Shown one piece after another: positions 1-7,762 of a DNA stretch of 50,853 nt (position 1 is the first letter of the stretch; every line of letters begins with the position of its first letter). The notes below the pieces were generated by a model. It did no database searches and was not told the origin of the DNA. It saw only the letters and a program-made list of their open reading frames with translations. The DNA is from Cellulomonas gelida (GTDB lineage: Bacteria > Actinomycetota > Actinomycetes > Actinomycetales > Cellulomonadaceae): contig NZ_BJLQ01000026.1 of assembly GCF_006538725.1 (NCBI RefSeq), positions 1 through 50,853 on the forward strand, read 5' to 3'. The translations under genes were made by a program, and so were the position numbers.

Positions 1-891
1 GAGCCGCTGCGCGACTGGCTCGCCGGGTTCGACCTGGTGGTCGACACCCGTGCGGGTGACAGCTTCAGCGACATGTACGGCCTGCGGCGGCTGGCCACGC
101 ACAGCCTGCTCGCCCGGCTCGTCGCGAGCACCAGCACGCCGCTGGTCATGGCGCCGCAGACCATCGGGCCGTTCGCCTCGCGCCGGGCCCGGGCGGTCGG
201 GCGTCGTTCCATGAAGGACGCCCGACTCGTCATGTCGCGCGACTCGGCCAGCGCCGCGTACGCGCGCTCGCTGCGCCGCCCGGTGGACGTCGAGTCGACC
301 GACGTCGTGTTCGCGCTGCCCCGGCCCGCCGTCGCGACGAGCCGCGACGTCGTGCTCAACGTCTCGGGGCTGCTGTGGGCCGAGAACCCGCACGTCGACC
401 ACGTCGCGTACCGGCGCGCGGTCACCGACGTGGCGCGCGGGCTCGTGGCCGACGGCCGGCGCCTGAGCCTCCTCGCGCACGTGCTCGACTCGCCCGTCGC
501 GGACAACGACGTGCCCGCGGTCAAGGAGCTCGCCGAGCTGCTCGACGACGGCGACGTCGAGCTGGTCGTGCCCGACGACCTCGACGACGTCCGCGCGGTC
601 ACCGCCTCCGCGCGTCTCGTCGTCGGCTCGCGCATGCACGCGTGCCTCAACGCGCTGTCGACCGGCACGCCCGCCGTCCCCCTGGCGTACTCGCGCAAGT
701 TCGAGCCGCTGCTGAAGGACCTCGGGTGGCAGCACACGGTCGACCTGCGCACGGCCGAGGACCCGGCCGCCGCGGTGCTCGCCCTCTCGCGCCTGGACCT
801 CACGAGCGAGGTCGACCACACGCTGGCCCGCGCCCAGGAGCTGCTCGGGCGCGCGGTGGTCGCGCTCGGGGAGGTCGGGGGCGTCAGGTGA
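1..891 (+). CDS. Polysaccharide pyruvyl transferase family protein (5' end outside window)
   Basis: The reading frame is open from base 1, so the start lies upstream of the window; the first internal start codon (GTG at 37) is not needed. The visible 296 codons match the C-terminal part of the polysaccharide pyruvyl transferase family (CsaB/WcaK type), which adds a pyruvate ketal from PEP to sugars of surface polysaccharides. The family hallmark near the C-terminus is clear: SRMHACLNALSTGTPAVPLA followed by YSRKFEPLLKDLGW. The stop overlaps the GTG start of the next gene (GTGA), so the two are translationally coupled. The neighbours (FrhB-like protein, flippase, glycosyltransferases) fit a role in decorating an exopolysaccharide repeat unit. 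Family assignment is firm; the sugar acceptor is unknown. Confidence 0.88.
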   Translation, partial: EPLRDWLAGFDLVVDTRAGDSFSDMYGLRRLATHSLLARLVASTSTPLVMAPQTIGPFASRRARAVGRRSMKDARLVMSRDSASAAYARSLRRPVDVESTDVVFALPRPAVATSRDVVLNVSGLLWAENPHVDHVAYRRAVTDVARGLVADGRRLSLLAHVLDSPVADNDVPAVKELAELLDDGDVELVVPDDLDDVRAVTASARLVVGSRMHACLNALSTGTPAVPLAYSRKFEPLLKDLGWQHTVDLRTAEDPAAAVLALSRLDLTSEVDHTLARAQELLGRAVVALGEVGGVR

Positions 892-2132
892 GCGAGCCCG
901 CCGCCGCACGCCTCGACGCCCTGATCGACCGCGTCGTGGGGACCGGGTGCTGCACGGGCTGCGGGATGTGCGCGCAGCTCGACGACGGCCTCGCGCTCAC
1001 CCTCGACGCGCACGGCTTCGCCCGACCGCACCGCGTCGGCGCCTCGACCGCCGACGACGAGGCGGTGCGGACGTTCCGCGCGGCGTGCCCCGGGATGACG
1101 GTGCGCGCGCAGCGGCCCGGGCGCGGGGCCGCCCCCGCCGCGACCTACCACCCGCAGCTCGGCCCCGTCCTGGCGTGCTGGGAGGCGGCGGCCACCGACC
1201 CGGATCTGCGGCACCGCGGGAGCTCGGGCGGCGTCCTCAGCGCGCTCGCGGCGTGGGCGACGAGCACCGGCGAGGTGGCGCAGGTCGTCGGGGCGCGCGC
1301 GGCGGCCGATCCCCGCCGGACCGTGTCGGTGACGATCCGCACGCGCGCCGAGGCGCTCGCCTCCGCGGGTTCCCGCTACGAGCCCGCCTCGGCGGCCGCT
1401 CACCCGCTCGCCACCGACGCGGGCGGCGCGACGATCGGCAAGCCCTGCGAGGCCGCGGCCCTGCGTGCACTGTCGCGCGCGCAGGGCGCCCCCGCGCCGC
1501 TCCTGCTGTCCTTCTTCTGCGCGGGGACGCCGTCGGCGCACGCGACCGACGCTCTCGTCGAGCAGCTCGGGCTCGCGCCCGGACAGGTCCCCGACGAGCT
1601 CTGGTACCGCGGTCGCGGGTGGCCCGGCCGGTTCACGGTGCGCGGGCCGGGCGGCGAGCAGGTGTCGGCCTCGTACGAGGAGTCGTGGGGCGGCGTGCTG
1701 GGCCCCGCCGTCCAGTGGCGGTGCCGGACCTGCCCGGACGGCATCGGGGAGAGCAGCGACGTCACGGCGGGCGACTTCTGGCGCGCCGACGAGCGCGGTT
1801 ACCCGGTGTTCGACGAGTCCGACGGCTGGAGCGCGCTCGTCGCACGCACCCCGCGCGGCCTCGACCTCGTGCGGCGCGCAGTCGCCGCGGGGGTGCTGAC
1901 GGTCCGCCCGATCACGCCCGACGAGGTCATGGCCGTGCAGCCGTCGCAGCGCAAGCGTCGCCGGACGCTCGCGGGCCGGTTGCTCGGCGCGCGCGTCGCC
2001 GGTGCGCGGGTGCCGCGCTACCGCGGCTTCGGCCTGGTGCGGCTCGGCGGGCAGCACCTGCGCGAGTCGGTGCAGACCGCCCGCGGCACGTTCCGTCGGG
2101 TGCGCTCAGGCGCGCTGCGGCGGTCGGCATGA
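888..2132 (+). CDS. Coenzyme F420 hydrogenase/dehydrogenase beta-subunit (FrhB)-like protein
   Basis: A 414-residue protein starting at GTG 888, chosen because it overlaps the preceding stop as GTGA and because the N-terminus then carries the iron-sulfur motif. Cysteines at about residues 21, 22, 25 and 28 (CCTGCGMC) plus Cys67 followed by Pro resemble a 4Fe-4S ferredoxin-type site. The rest matches the FrhB N- and C-terminal domains, with further cysteines around CRTCPDGIGESSDVTAGDFW. Members of this family are often found beside pyruvyl transferases in polysaccharide clusters of Actinobacteria, where their reaction is not established; a flavin-dependent redox step is inferred. The gene ends in an ATGA overlap with the flippase gene. 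Confidence 0.85.
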   Translation: MSEPAAARLDALIDRVVGTGCCTGCGMCAQLDDGLALTLDAHGFARPHRVGASTADDEAVRTFRAACPGMTVRAQRPGRGAAPAATYHPQLGPVLACWEAAATDPDLRHRGSSGGVLSALAAWATSTGEVAQVVGARAAADPRRTVSVTIRTRAEALASAGSRYEPASAAAHPLATDAGGATIGKPCEAAALRALSRAQGAPAPLLLSFFCAGTPSAHATDALVEQLGLAPGQVPDELWYRGRGWPGRFTVRGPGGEQVSASYEESWGGVLGPAVQWRCRTCPDGIGESSDVTAGDFWRADERGYPVFDESDGWSALVARTPRGLDLVRRAVAAGVLTVRPITPDEVMAVQPSQRKRRRTLAGRLLGARVAGARVPRYRGFGLVRLGGQHLRESVQTARGTFRRVRSGALRRSA

Positions 2133-3613
2133 CCGTGTCGCTGCAGCAGAGCGCGGCCCGCGGCGTCCTGCCCACGGGCCTGGGCCTGGTCGCGCGCCTG
2201 CTCATCCAGGTGCTCACGGTCGTCGTCCTGGCGCGTCTGCTCGACCCGCGCGACTACGGCCTGGTCGCGATGGTCGTGGCGATCGTCGGCGTGGGCGAGA
2301 TCCTGCGCGACTTCGGCCTGAGCTCGGCCGCGATCCAGGCCGCGACGCTCAGCCGCGAGCAGCGCTCCAACCTGTTCTGGCTCAACTCCGGGATCGGCGC
2401 GGCGATCGGGGTCGTGGTGTTCGCGCTCGCCGAGCCGCTCGCCGCGCTGTACGACGAGCCCGCGCTCGTCGCGATCACCCGCGCACTGTCCGTGACGTTC
2501 CTGCTCAACGGGATGATGACGCAGTACCGCGCCGACCTGGTGCGCGCGATGCGGTTCGGCGCCGTGGCCCGCACCGACGTGCTCGCACCAGCGCTCGCGC
2601 TGGCCACGGGCGTCGCGCTCGCTCTGGCCGGGGCTGGGTACTGGGCGCTGGTCGCGCAGCAGCTGACGCAGTCCGTCGTCGCGCTCGTCGCCTTCGGCGC
2701 CTCGGCCCGCTGGCTGCCCGGCCGGTACGACCGCAGCGCCCCCATGCGCGGCCTGTACCGGTTCGGCCGCAACCTGCTCGTCAGCCAGCTGGTCGGTTAC
2801 CTCGCGAACAACGTGGACTCGCTCACGATCGGGTACCGGTTCGGCCCCGCGCCGCTCGGCATCTACAACCGCGCGTTCCAGCTCCTGATGAACCCGCTCA
2901 ACCAGGTGCGCGCACCGAGCGTGACCGTCGCGCTGCCCGTCCTCAGCCGGGCGGGCATCTCCCCCGCGTTCGACCAGGTCGTGCGCACGGGCCAACTCGT
3001 GCTCGCCTACCCGGTGACCGTCGCGCTCGCCGTGCTGACGGGTGTGGCCGTCCCGCTCGTCGCGATCCTGCTGGGCGACCCGTGGGCGCAGGTGCCGCCG
3101 GTGCTCCGCCTGCTCGCGGTCGCCGGGATCTTCCAGACGCTGTCGTACGTCGGCTACTGGGTGTACCTCGCCCGCGGTCTCACGCGCGACCTCATGCAGT
3201 ACACGCTCGTGTCGGCCGCGATCCGGATCGTGTGCATCGTGGTCGGCAGCACGTGGGGCGTGGTCGGCGTGGCCGCCGGGTACGCGATCGCCCCGATGCT
3301 CGCGTGGCCGATCTCGCTGTGGTGGCTCAGCCGCGTCACGCCCGTGCCGGTCCGCAGCCTGTACGGCGGCGCCGGGCGCGTGCTCGCGGTCGGCGCGCTC
3401 ACCGCGGCGGCGACGTGGCTGGCCGTGGACCTGCTGCACGAGGCGGGACCGTGGTGGCAGTGCGTCGTCGGGGCGTCGGCCGGGCTGGCCGCCGCTGCCG
3501 TGTGCGCGCTCGTCGTCCCCGCGCTGCGGCGTGACGCGCAGACCCTGCGGCGGGCGGGCACGCTCGCGCTGCGCCGCACCGGTCGCGGCACGACGCCGGC
3601 GACCGACGGCTGA
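2129..3613 (+). CDS. Wzx-type polysaccharide flippase (MOP/PST family)
   Basis: A 494-residue, strongly hydrophobic protein with about 12-14 predicted membrane segments. The start ATG at 2129 overlaps the upstream stop (ATGA). The N-terminus has the typical layout of the polysaccharide transporter family: a first helix around LGLVARLLIQVLTVVVLARLL, then RDYGLVAMVVAIVG. The middle has GYRFGPAPLGIYNRAFQLL, common in lipopolysaccharide/teichoic acid flippases of the Wzx group. Known role of the family: moving polyprenyl-diphosphate-linked repeat units across the membrane. It is the last gene of the + operon; a small GC hairpin follows before the convergent glycosyltransferase gene. The cargo is inferred from context. 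Confidence 0.9.
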   Translation: MTVSLQQSAARGVLPTGLGLVARLLIQVLTVVVLARLLDPRDYGLVAMVVAIVGVGEILRDFGLSSAAIQAATLSREQRSNLFWLNSGIGAAIGVVVFALAEPLAALYDEPALVAITRALSVTFLLNGMMTQYRADLVRAMRFGAVARTDVLAPALALATGVALALAGAGYWALVAQQLTQSVVALVAFGASARWLPGRYDRSAPMRGLYRFGRNLLVSQLVGYLANNVDSLTIGYRFGPAPLGIYNRAFQLLMNPLNQVRAPSVTVALPVLSRAGISPAFDQVVRTGQLVLAYPVTVALAVLTGVAVPLVAILLGDPWAQVPPVLRLLAVAGIFQTLSYVGYWVYLARGLTRDLMQYTLVSAAIRIVCIVVGSTWGVVGVAAGYAIAPMLAWPISLWWLSRVTPVPVRSLYGGAGRVLAVGALTAAATWLAVDLLHEAGPWWQCVVGASAGLAAAAVCALVVPALRRDAQTLRRAGTLALRRTGRGTTPATDG

Positions 3614-3633
3614 GGGCTGACGGCTGAGAGCAG

Positions 3634-3649
3634 CGGGCCGCGGGGCCCG
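3634..3649. terminator. Short GC hairpin between convergent genes
   Basis: A 6-bp stem (CGGGCC/GGCCCG) with a 4-nt loop lies between the end of the flippase gene and the end of the convergent glycosyltransferase gene. There is no T-tract, so it is only a weak terminator candidate. Confidence 0.35.
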
Positions 3650-3678
3650 TCGGCCCCGTTCCGGCAGGCCGACGCGCG

Positions 3679-4608
3679 TCAGACCCGCTCGTACTCCGAG
3701 ACCACTCGGCCCGCGGCACCCGCGAGCATCCCGACCCCGCGCTGCGTGGTGCGTCGTCCCATGAGCTGCTCGACCGGGTCCCGCCGTACGGCCCCGAGCG
3801 CCGTGCGCACGAGCCCGCCCGCGACCCGCACACCACCGCGCACCGCGTAGCGCACGACGACGAGCGCCCGCTCGACGCCCGGCCGCGCGACCGCGTGCTC
3901 GGCACGAGCCGCCGAGTTGCCGCTGCGCCGTGCGCGCCGCAGCACCCACCCGGCCGTCATGCGGTCGGCCGGGATGCGCTCACGAACCACGGCCTCGTCG
4001 CAGGTCACCAGGCGCAGGCCCCGGGCGACGAGCGTGCGCGTGAACATGGTGTCGCTGCCACCGCTGAGCCCGAACCGCTCGTCGAACCGCACGCCGAGCG
4101 GTCGCACCGCGCGCAGGTCGAGCAGGAGGTTGCCCGTGCCGGCGGCCTCGAGCTCGGTGCCGGTGCGCAGCCGGCGCCGACCGAAGAACGGGGCCGCGGT
4201 CATCCACCCCTCGGGCGGCTGCTCGTAGTCCGCGACGACCGCCCCGACGACCACGGGCGCCCCGGTGCTGCGGTGGTAGCCGAGCATCGCCTCGAGCCAG
4301 CCCGGCTCGGGCCGTTCGTCGTCGTCGACGAACACGAGCACGTCGGCGTCGGCCGTCTCGTCGAGCGCGCGGTTGCGCGCCGCGGCGATGCCGGGACGCG
4401 GCTCGTGCGCGTACCGCAGCCGTGCGTCGTCGTAGGCCGTGACCCACGCACGCGCCGACCCGTCGGGGTCGTTGTCGACGACGAGCAGCGTCGCGCCCTC
4501 GTCCTGCGACGCCGCGAGGAAGGCCGGGACGGCCTCGCGCAGGTCGTCCGGTCGTCGGTACGTGAGCATCGCCACGACGACGCGCTCCGTGCCGCACCCA
4601 CCCTGCAT
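3679..4608 (-). CDS. Glycosyltransferase family 2 protein
   Basis: A GT-A-fold glycosyltransferase of 309 residues when started at ATG 4608. I prefer this to the upstream GTG 4665 because GGGGAG lies 8-10 bases before the ATG, while the longer version starts inside a 12-bp tandem repeat that encodes an odd VVRRVVRR stretch. The N-terminus shows the donor-binding strand (VVVAMLTYRRPDDL), then LLVVDNDPDGSA and the DxD-like LVFVDDDERPEPGWL. Around residue 160 GTGNLLLDLRA and GGSDTMFTR resemble the acceptor region of GT2 enzymes. It is monocistronic, convergent with the flippase gene and divergent from the next GT4 gene. Probable role: one sugar addition in repeat-unit assembly; donor unknown. 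Confidence 0.85.
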   Translation of the reverse strand: MQGGCGTERVVVAMLTYRRPDDLREAVPAFLAASQDEGATLLVVDNDPDGSARAWVTAYDDARLRYAHEPRPGIAAARNRALDETADADVLVFVDDDERPEPGWLEAMLGYHRSTGAPVVVGAVVADYEQPPEGWMTAAPFFGRRRLRTGTELEAAGTGNLLLDLRAVRPLGVRFDERFGLSGGSDTMFTRTLVARGLRLVTCDEAVVRERIPADRMTAGWVLRRARRSGNSAARAEHAVARPGVERALVVVRYAVRGGVRVAGGLVRTALGAVRRDPVEQLMGRRTTQRGVGMLAGAAGRVVSEYERV

Positions 4609-4626
4609 CGTCCCGCTCCCCGCCTC

Positions 4627-4657
4627 GACCACCCGTCTGACCACCCGTCTGACCACC
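4627..4657. repeat. 12-bp tandem repeat upstream of the GT2 gene
   Basis: GACCACCCGTCT occurs twice in a row (4627-4638, 4639-4650), followed by a partial third copy. It lies between the preferred GT2 start (4608) and the divergent GT4 gene, so it may lie in the leader of the former. Confidence 0.6.
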
Positions 4658-4763
4658 GAGTTCACCCTCGACGGCCCGGTGGGGACAGTACCGACTTCGA
4701 TAGCATCCAGCGGTCCCCTTCGCCCGCTTTCCGCGGAATTCGCCCGCTCACCGGAGGTTCACC

Positions 4764-5939
4764 GTGGGATCGCGCACGACGAGCGGGACGCGTCGGCTCG
4801 TCGTCGCCCACCCGTCCACCGAGCTCTACGGGGCGGACCTGCAGATGCTCGAGTCCGTCCGCGCGGCGCTCGCGGCGGGGTGGACCGTCACCCTCGTGCT
4901 GCCGGCCGACGGCCCCCTCGCGGAGCGCGCGCACGGGCTGGGCGCGGACGTGGTGATCGCTTCGTTCCCGGTGCTGCGCAAGTCGCTGCTGAGCCCACGC
5001 GGTCTCGTCGGGCTCGCGGCACGGTCGGCGACGGCCCTGGTGCGCGCGGCCAGGTTCCTGCGCTCGACGCACGCCGACGTGCTCTACGTGAGCACCGTGA
5101 CGATCCCCGTGTGGCTCGCGGCCGCCCGGCTCGCGCGCGTGCCGTCGCTGTGCCACGTCCACGAGGCCGAGGAGGACCAGCCGCGCGCCATCACCGCAGG
5201 CCTGACCGCCCCGCTCCTGCTCGCCGACGCGCTCGTCGCGAACAGCGCCGCGGCGCAGCGCGCCCTCGGGGGCGCGTTCCCGAGCCTCGCGCGGCGCACG
5301 ACCGTCGTCGTCAACGGGGTGCCCGGCCCGCCGGTGGACCCGTCGCCGCGCGAGCAGGACGGCCCGCTGCGCGTCGTGCTCGTCGGCCGGCTCTCACCGC
5401 GCAAGGGCACCGACGTCGCGGTCGAGGCCGTGCACCGGCTCGTCCGTGACGGCTACGACGTGCGCCTGCGCCTGGCGGGCAGCGTGTTCGAGGGGTACGA
5501 GTGGTTCGAGGACGACCTGCGCCGGCGGATCGCCGAGCACGGGCTCGGCGACCGCGTCGAGCTGCTCGGGTTCGTCCACCCGGTGTGGGACGAGCTCGAG
5601 CGGGCCGACGTCGCCCTGGTGCCCTCGCGCGTCGAGCCGTTCGGCAACGCCGCGGTCGAGGCCCTGCTCGCGCACCGCGCGGTCGTCGCGTCGCGCGTGC
5701 AGGGGCTCGCGGAGATCGTGCGGGACCACGAGACCGGCCTGCTCGTCCCGCCCGACGACCCGACCGCGCTCGCTGCCGCGGTGCGCGCGCTCGCGGACGA
5801 CCCCGACCTGCGCCGACGCCTGGCGGCCCAGGGCCGCGCGGACGCGCTCGCGCGGTTTGGCACGCAGCGCTACGGCGACGCCGTGGCGTCCGCCCTCGAC
5901 GCCCTGGCCGGCCCGCGGGTCGCGGCGGACGTCTCATGA
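4764..5939 (+). CDS. Glycosyltransferase family 4 protein
   Basis: A 391-residue GT-B retaining glycosyltransferase. GTG at 4764 is preceded by GGAGG at a good distance. The N-terminal domain begins VVAHPSTELYGADLQMLESV, where the Gly/Ala-rich turn fits the acceptor-side nucleotide-sugar fold. The C-terminal domain has the family signature: RVVLVGRLSPRKGTDVAVEA, then LLGFVHPVWDELERADVALVPS and the E-x7-E type motif in EPFGNAAVEALLAHRAVVAS. The stop overlaps the next start (ATGA), so it is co-translated with a GT2 enzyme. Role inferred: sugar addition to the lipid-linked repeat unit on the cytoplasmic face. Confidence 0.88.
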   Translation: MGSRTTSGTRRLVVAHPSTELYGADLQMLESVRAALAAGWTVTLVLPADGPLAERAHGLGADVVIASFPVLRKSLLSPRGLVGLAARSATALVRAARFLRSTHADVLYVSTVTIPVWLAAARLARVPSLCHVHEAEEDQPRAITAGLTAPLLLADALVANSAAAQRALGGAFPSLARRTTVVVNGVPGPPVDPSPREQDGPLRVVLVGRLSPRKGTDVAVEAVHRLVRDGYDVRLRLAGSVFEGYEWFEDDLRRRIAEHGLGDRVELLGFVHPVWDELERADVALVPSRVEPFGNAAVEALLAHRAVVASRVQGLAEIVRDHETGLLVPPDDPTALAAAVRALADDPDLRRRLAAQGRADALARFGTQRYGDAVASALDALAGPRVAADVS

Positions 5940-6802
5940 GCCTGCCGCGCGTGCTCGTCGTGGTCCCGGCGCACGACGAGGAGCAGGTGATCGCCCGCTG
6001 CGTCGGTTCGCTGCTGGCCGCGCCCGGCGTCCAGACGCGGGTCGTCGTCGTGGCGAACGGGTGCACGGACGGCACGGCCGATCGCGTGCGCGAGCTGGGC
6101 GAGCCACGCGTGACGGTCGTCGACCTGCCGACGAGCGGCAAGGCCCAGGCGGTACGCGCGGGGCTCGCGCACGCGGCGGACGAGGACGTGGTCGCGGTCG
6201 TCGACGCCGACGTGGTGCTCGACGACGCAGCACTGCCCGGGCTCGCGGCCGCGCTCGCCGGCACCGAGCCGCGCGTCGGGGCGCCTGCGCTCGAGCTCGA
6301 CCTGTCCGCGTCCTCGTGGGCCGTACGCCGGTACTACGCGGCATGGCTGCACGAGCCGCACGTGCGGACGGGCGACATCGGCGCGAGGGGCGTCTACGCC
6401 GTGAACCGCGCGGGCCTGCCGCGCCTCGCGGACCTGCCCGACGTCATCGCCGACGACGGCTGGGCGCGCGCGGTGTTCGCCCCGCACGAGCGCGTCGTGA
6501 GCGCGGGGACGTCGACGGTCCGCCCGCCCCGGACGCTGCGCGCCCAGGTGCGCCGACGCGCGCGCATCATCGCCGGCGGCCGTGAGCTCGCCCGGGTCCT
6601 GCCGCCCGACCGCCGTCCGGCCTCCCCCACCCAGGGCGCGTTCCCGCGCGCCCCGCGCACGTGGCGGTCCCGGCTGGCCGACGACGGCCTGGTCGGGACG
6701 GTCGTCTGGTACGCGGTCGAGCTACCCGCGCACGCGATCGACCGTCGTCACCGGCGGCGCGGCTCGGCCACGCCGTGGGGCCGGGACTCCACGACGCGCT
6801 GA
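5936..6802 (+). CDS. Glycosyltransferase family 2 protein
   Basis: A 288-residue GT2 protein starting at ATG 5936, which overlaps the GT4 stop. Motifs: VVVPAHDEEQVIARCVGSLL at the N-terminus, VVVANGCTDGTADRVREL, and the metal-binding VVAVVDADVVLDD (DAD) around residue 88; later DVIADDGWARAVF resembles the catalytic ED/DD region. The last 55 bp overlap in antiparallel fashion with the 3' end of the next gene on the minus strand. It lacks obvious membrane helices, unlike processive synthases. Likely adds one residue in exopolysaccharide assembly. Confidence 0.86.
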   Translation: MSLPRVLVVVPAHDEEQVIARCVGSLLAAPGVQTRVVVVANGCTDGTADRVRELGEPRVTVVDLPTSGKAQAVRAGLAHAADEDVVAVVDADVVLDDAALPGLAAALAGTEPRVGAPALELDLSASSWAVRRYYAAWLHEPHVRTGDIGARGVYAVNRAGLPRLADLPDVIADDGWARAVFAPHERVVSAGTSTVRPPRTLRAQVRRRARIIAGGRELARVLPPDRRPASPTQGAFPRAPRTWRSRLADDGLVGTVVWYAVELPAHAIDRRHRRRGSATPWGRDSTTR

Positions 6803-7713
6803 TCGCCGCCGGGCGCGCGTCGCCCGAGCAGGAGCCAGGCGCCCGCGCACGACCCCCGCAGCGCGGGCCACAGCGTGGTCGCCGGGTGCCGCAGCGCGTG
6901 CCCCCGGCCACCGCCGCGCGTCCCCACGTCCCAGGCGTAGCCCGGCGCGCCCGCGAGCCAGCGCAGCGCTGCGCGACGCGGGAGGTTGCGGCGCGCGAAC
7001 AGCAGGCGGTTGCGGCAGTTGTAGTAGCGGTACAGCGCCGACTTGCCCGTGCCCTGCGTCCCGCCGACGTCATGGGTCGCCACGACGTCGTCGCGCACGA
7101 CGAGGCGAGCGCCCGCCCGGTTGGCGCGCACGCTCAGCTCGAGGTCCTCCCAGTACATGAAGTACGCGGCGCTGAAGCCGCCGATCCGCTCCCACAGGCC
7201 GGCGGACAGCGCGAGGCACGCGCCCGTGAGCCACGGCTCATGGTCCGGGTCGAGCGGGCCGCGGGTCGCCAGCGCACCGGTGCGCAGGTCGAGCGTGCCG
7301 CGCGAGAACGCGGGCCGCCCGTCGCCGTGCCGCACCGCGGGGGCGATCATCAGGGCGTCGTCGGCGGCAGCCTGCGCGAGCAGGTCGGCGGCGGCGTGGG
7401 GGTCGATCTCGACGTCGGGGTTGAGCAGCAGCAGGGCCCGGCTGCCGAGCGCCAGCGCGCGTGCGGCGCCGGCGTTCATGCCCGCCCCGAAGCCGACGTT
7501 CGGCTGGGTGACGAGCTCCCAGCCGTGCCGGTCCGCGAGCGCGGTGATCGCTGCGCGCTCGTCGGGCGAGCTCAGGTTGTCCACGACCACGACCCGCACA
7601 CCGGGGGTCGCGGCGAACGCGCTCAGGTTGCGCGCGAGCAGCGCGGACGAGCCGTAGTTGACGACGACGACCGCACCGTCCGCGGGTGTCTCGTCAGGGG
7701 CGGTCTGCGGCAT
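6748..7713 (-). CDS. Glycosyltransferase family 2, rhamnosyltransferase-like
   Basis: A 321-residue GT2 protein. The N-terminus reads VVVVNYGSSALLARNLSAF, then VVVVDNLSSPDE, GFGAGMNAGAARAL and LLLLNPDVEIDP, the arrangement typical of the rhamnosyltransferase/GlfT-like GT2 branch (VVVVNYN... NPD). Later FSAAYFMYWEDLELSVRANR contains the conserved ED and SVR residues, and YYNCRNRLLFARRNLP matches the C-terminal part of that branch. It is convergent with, and overlaps, the preceding + strand GT2 gene by 55 bp. The spacing to the beta-helix gene start-side neighbour is about 50 bp but on the same strand, so both could share a transcript. Donor sugar not determinable. Confidence 0.86.
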   Translation of the reverse strand: MPQTAPDETPADGAVVVVNYGSSALLARNLSAFAATPGVRVVVVDNLSSPDERAAITALADRHGWELVTQPNVGFGAGMNAGAARALALGSRALLLLNPDVEIDPHAAADLLAQAAADDALMIAPAVRHGDGRPAFSRGTLDLRTGALATRGPLDPDHEPWLTGACLALSAGLWERIGGFSAAYFMYWEDLELSVRANRAGARLVVRDDVVATHDVGGTQGTGKSALYRYYNCRNRLLFARRNLPRRAALRWLAGAPGYAWDVGTRGGGRGHALRHPATTLWPALRGSCAGAWLLLGRRAPGGDQRVVESRPHGVAEPRRR

Positions 7714-7762
7714 GTGCCCGATCGTAACGACGCGACCCCGGGGCTGGTCGTGGATCGGTCGG

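Noticed and set aside
2018..3949. 643-codon open frame on the minus strand opposite the flippase gene
   Set aside because: Arg/Asp/His-rich translation with no recognisable domain, antisense to a clear flippase; long antisense frames are expected at this GC content.
4440..4760. Coding potential of the region upstream of the GT2 start (GTG 4665)
   Set aside because: The extension encodes a 12-bp repeat (VVRRVVRR) and lacks a ribosome site; ATG 4608 has a better one.
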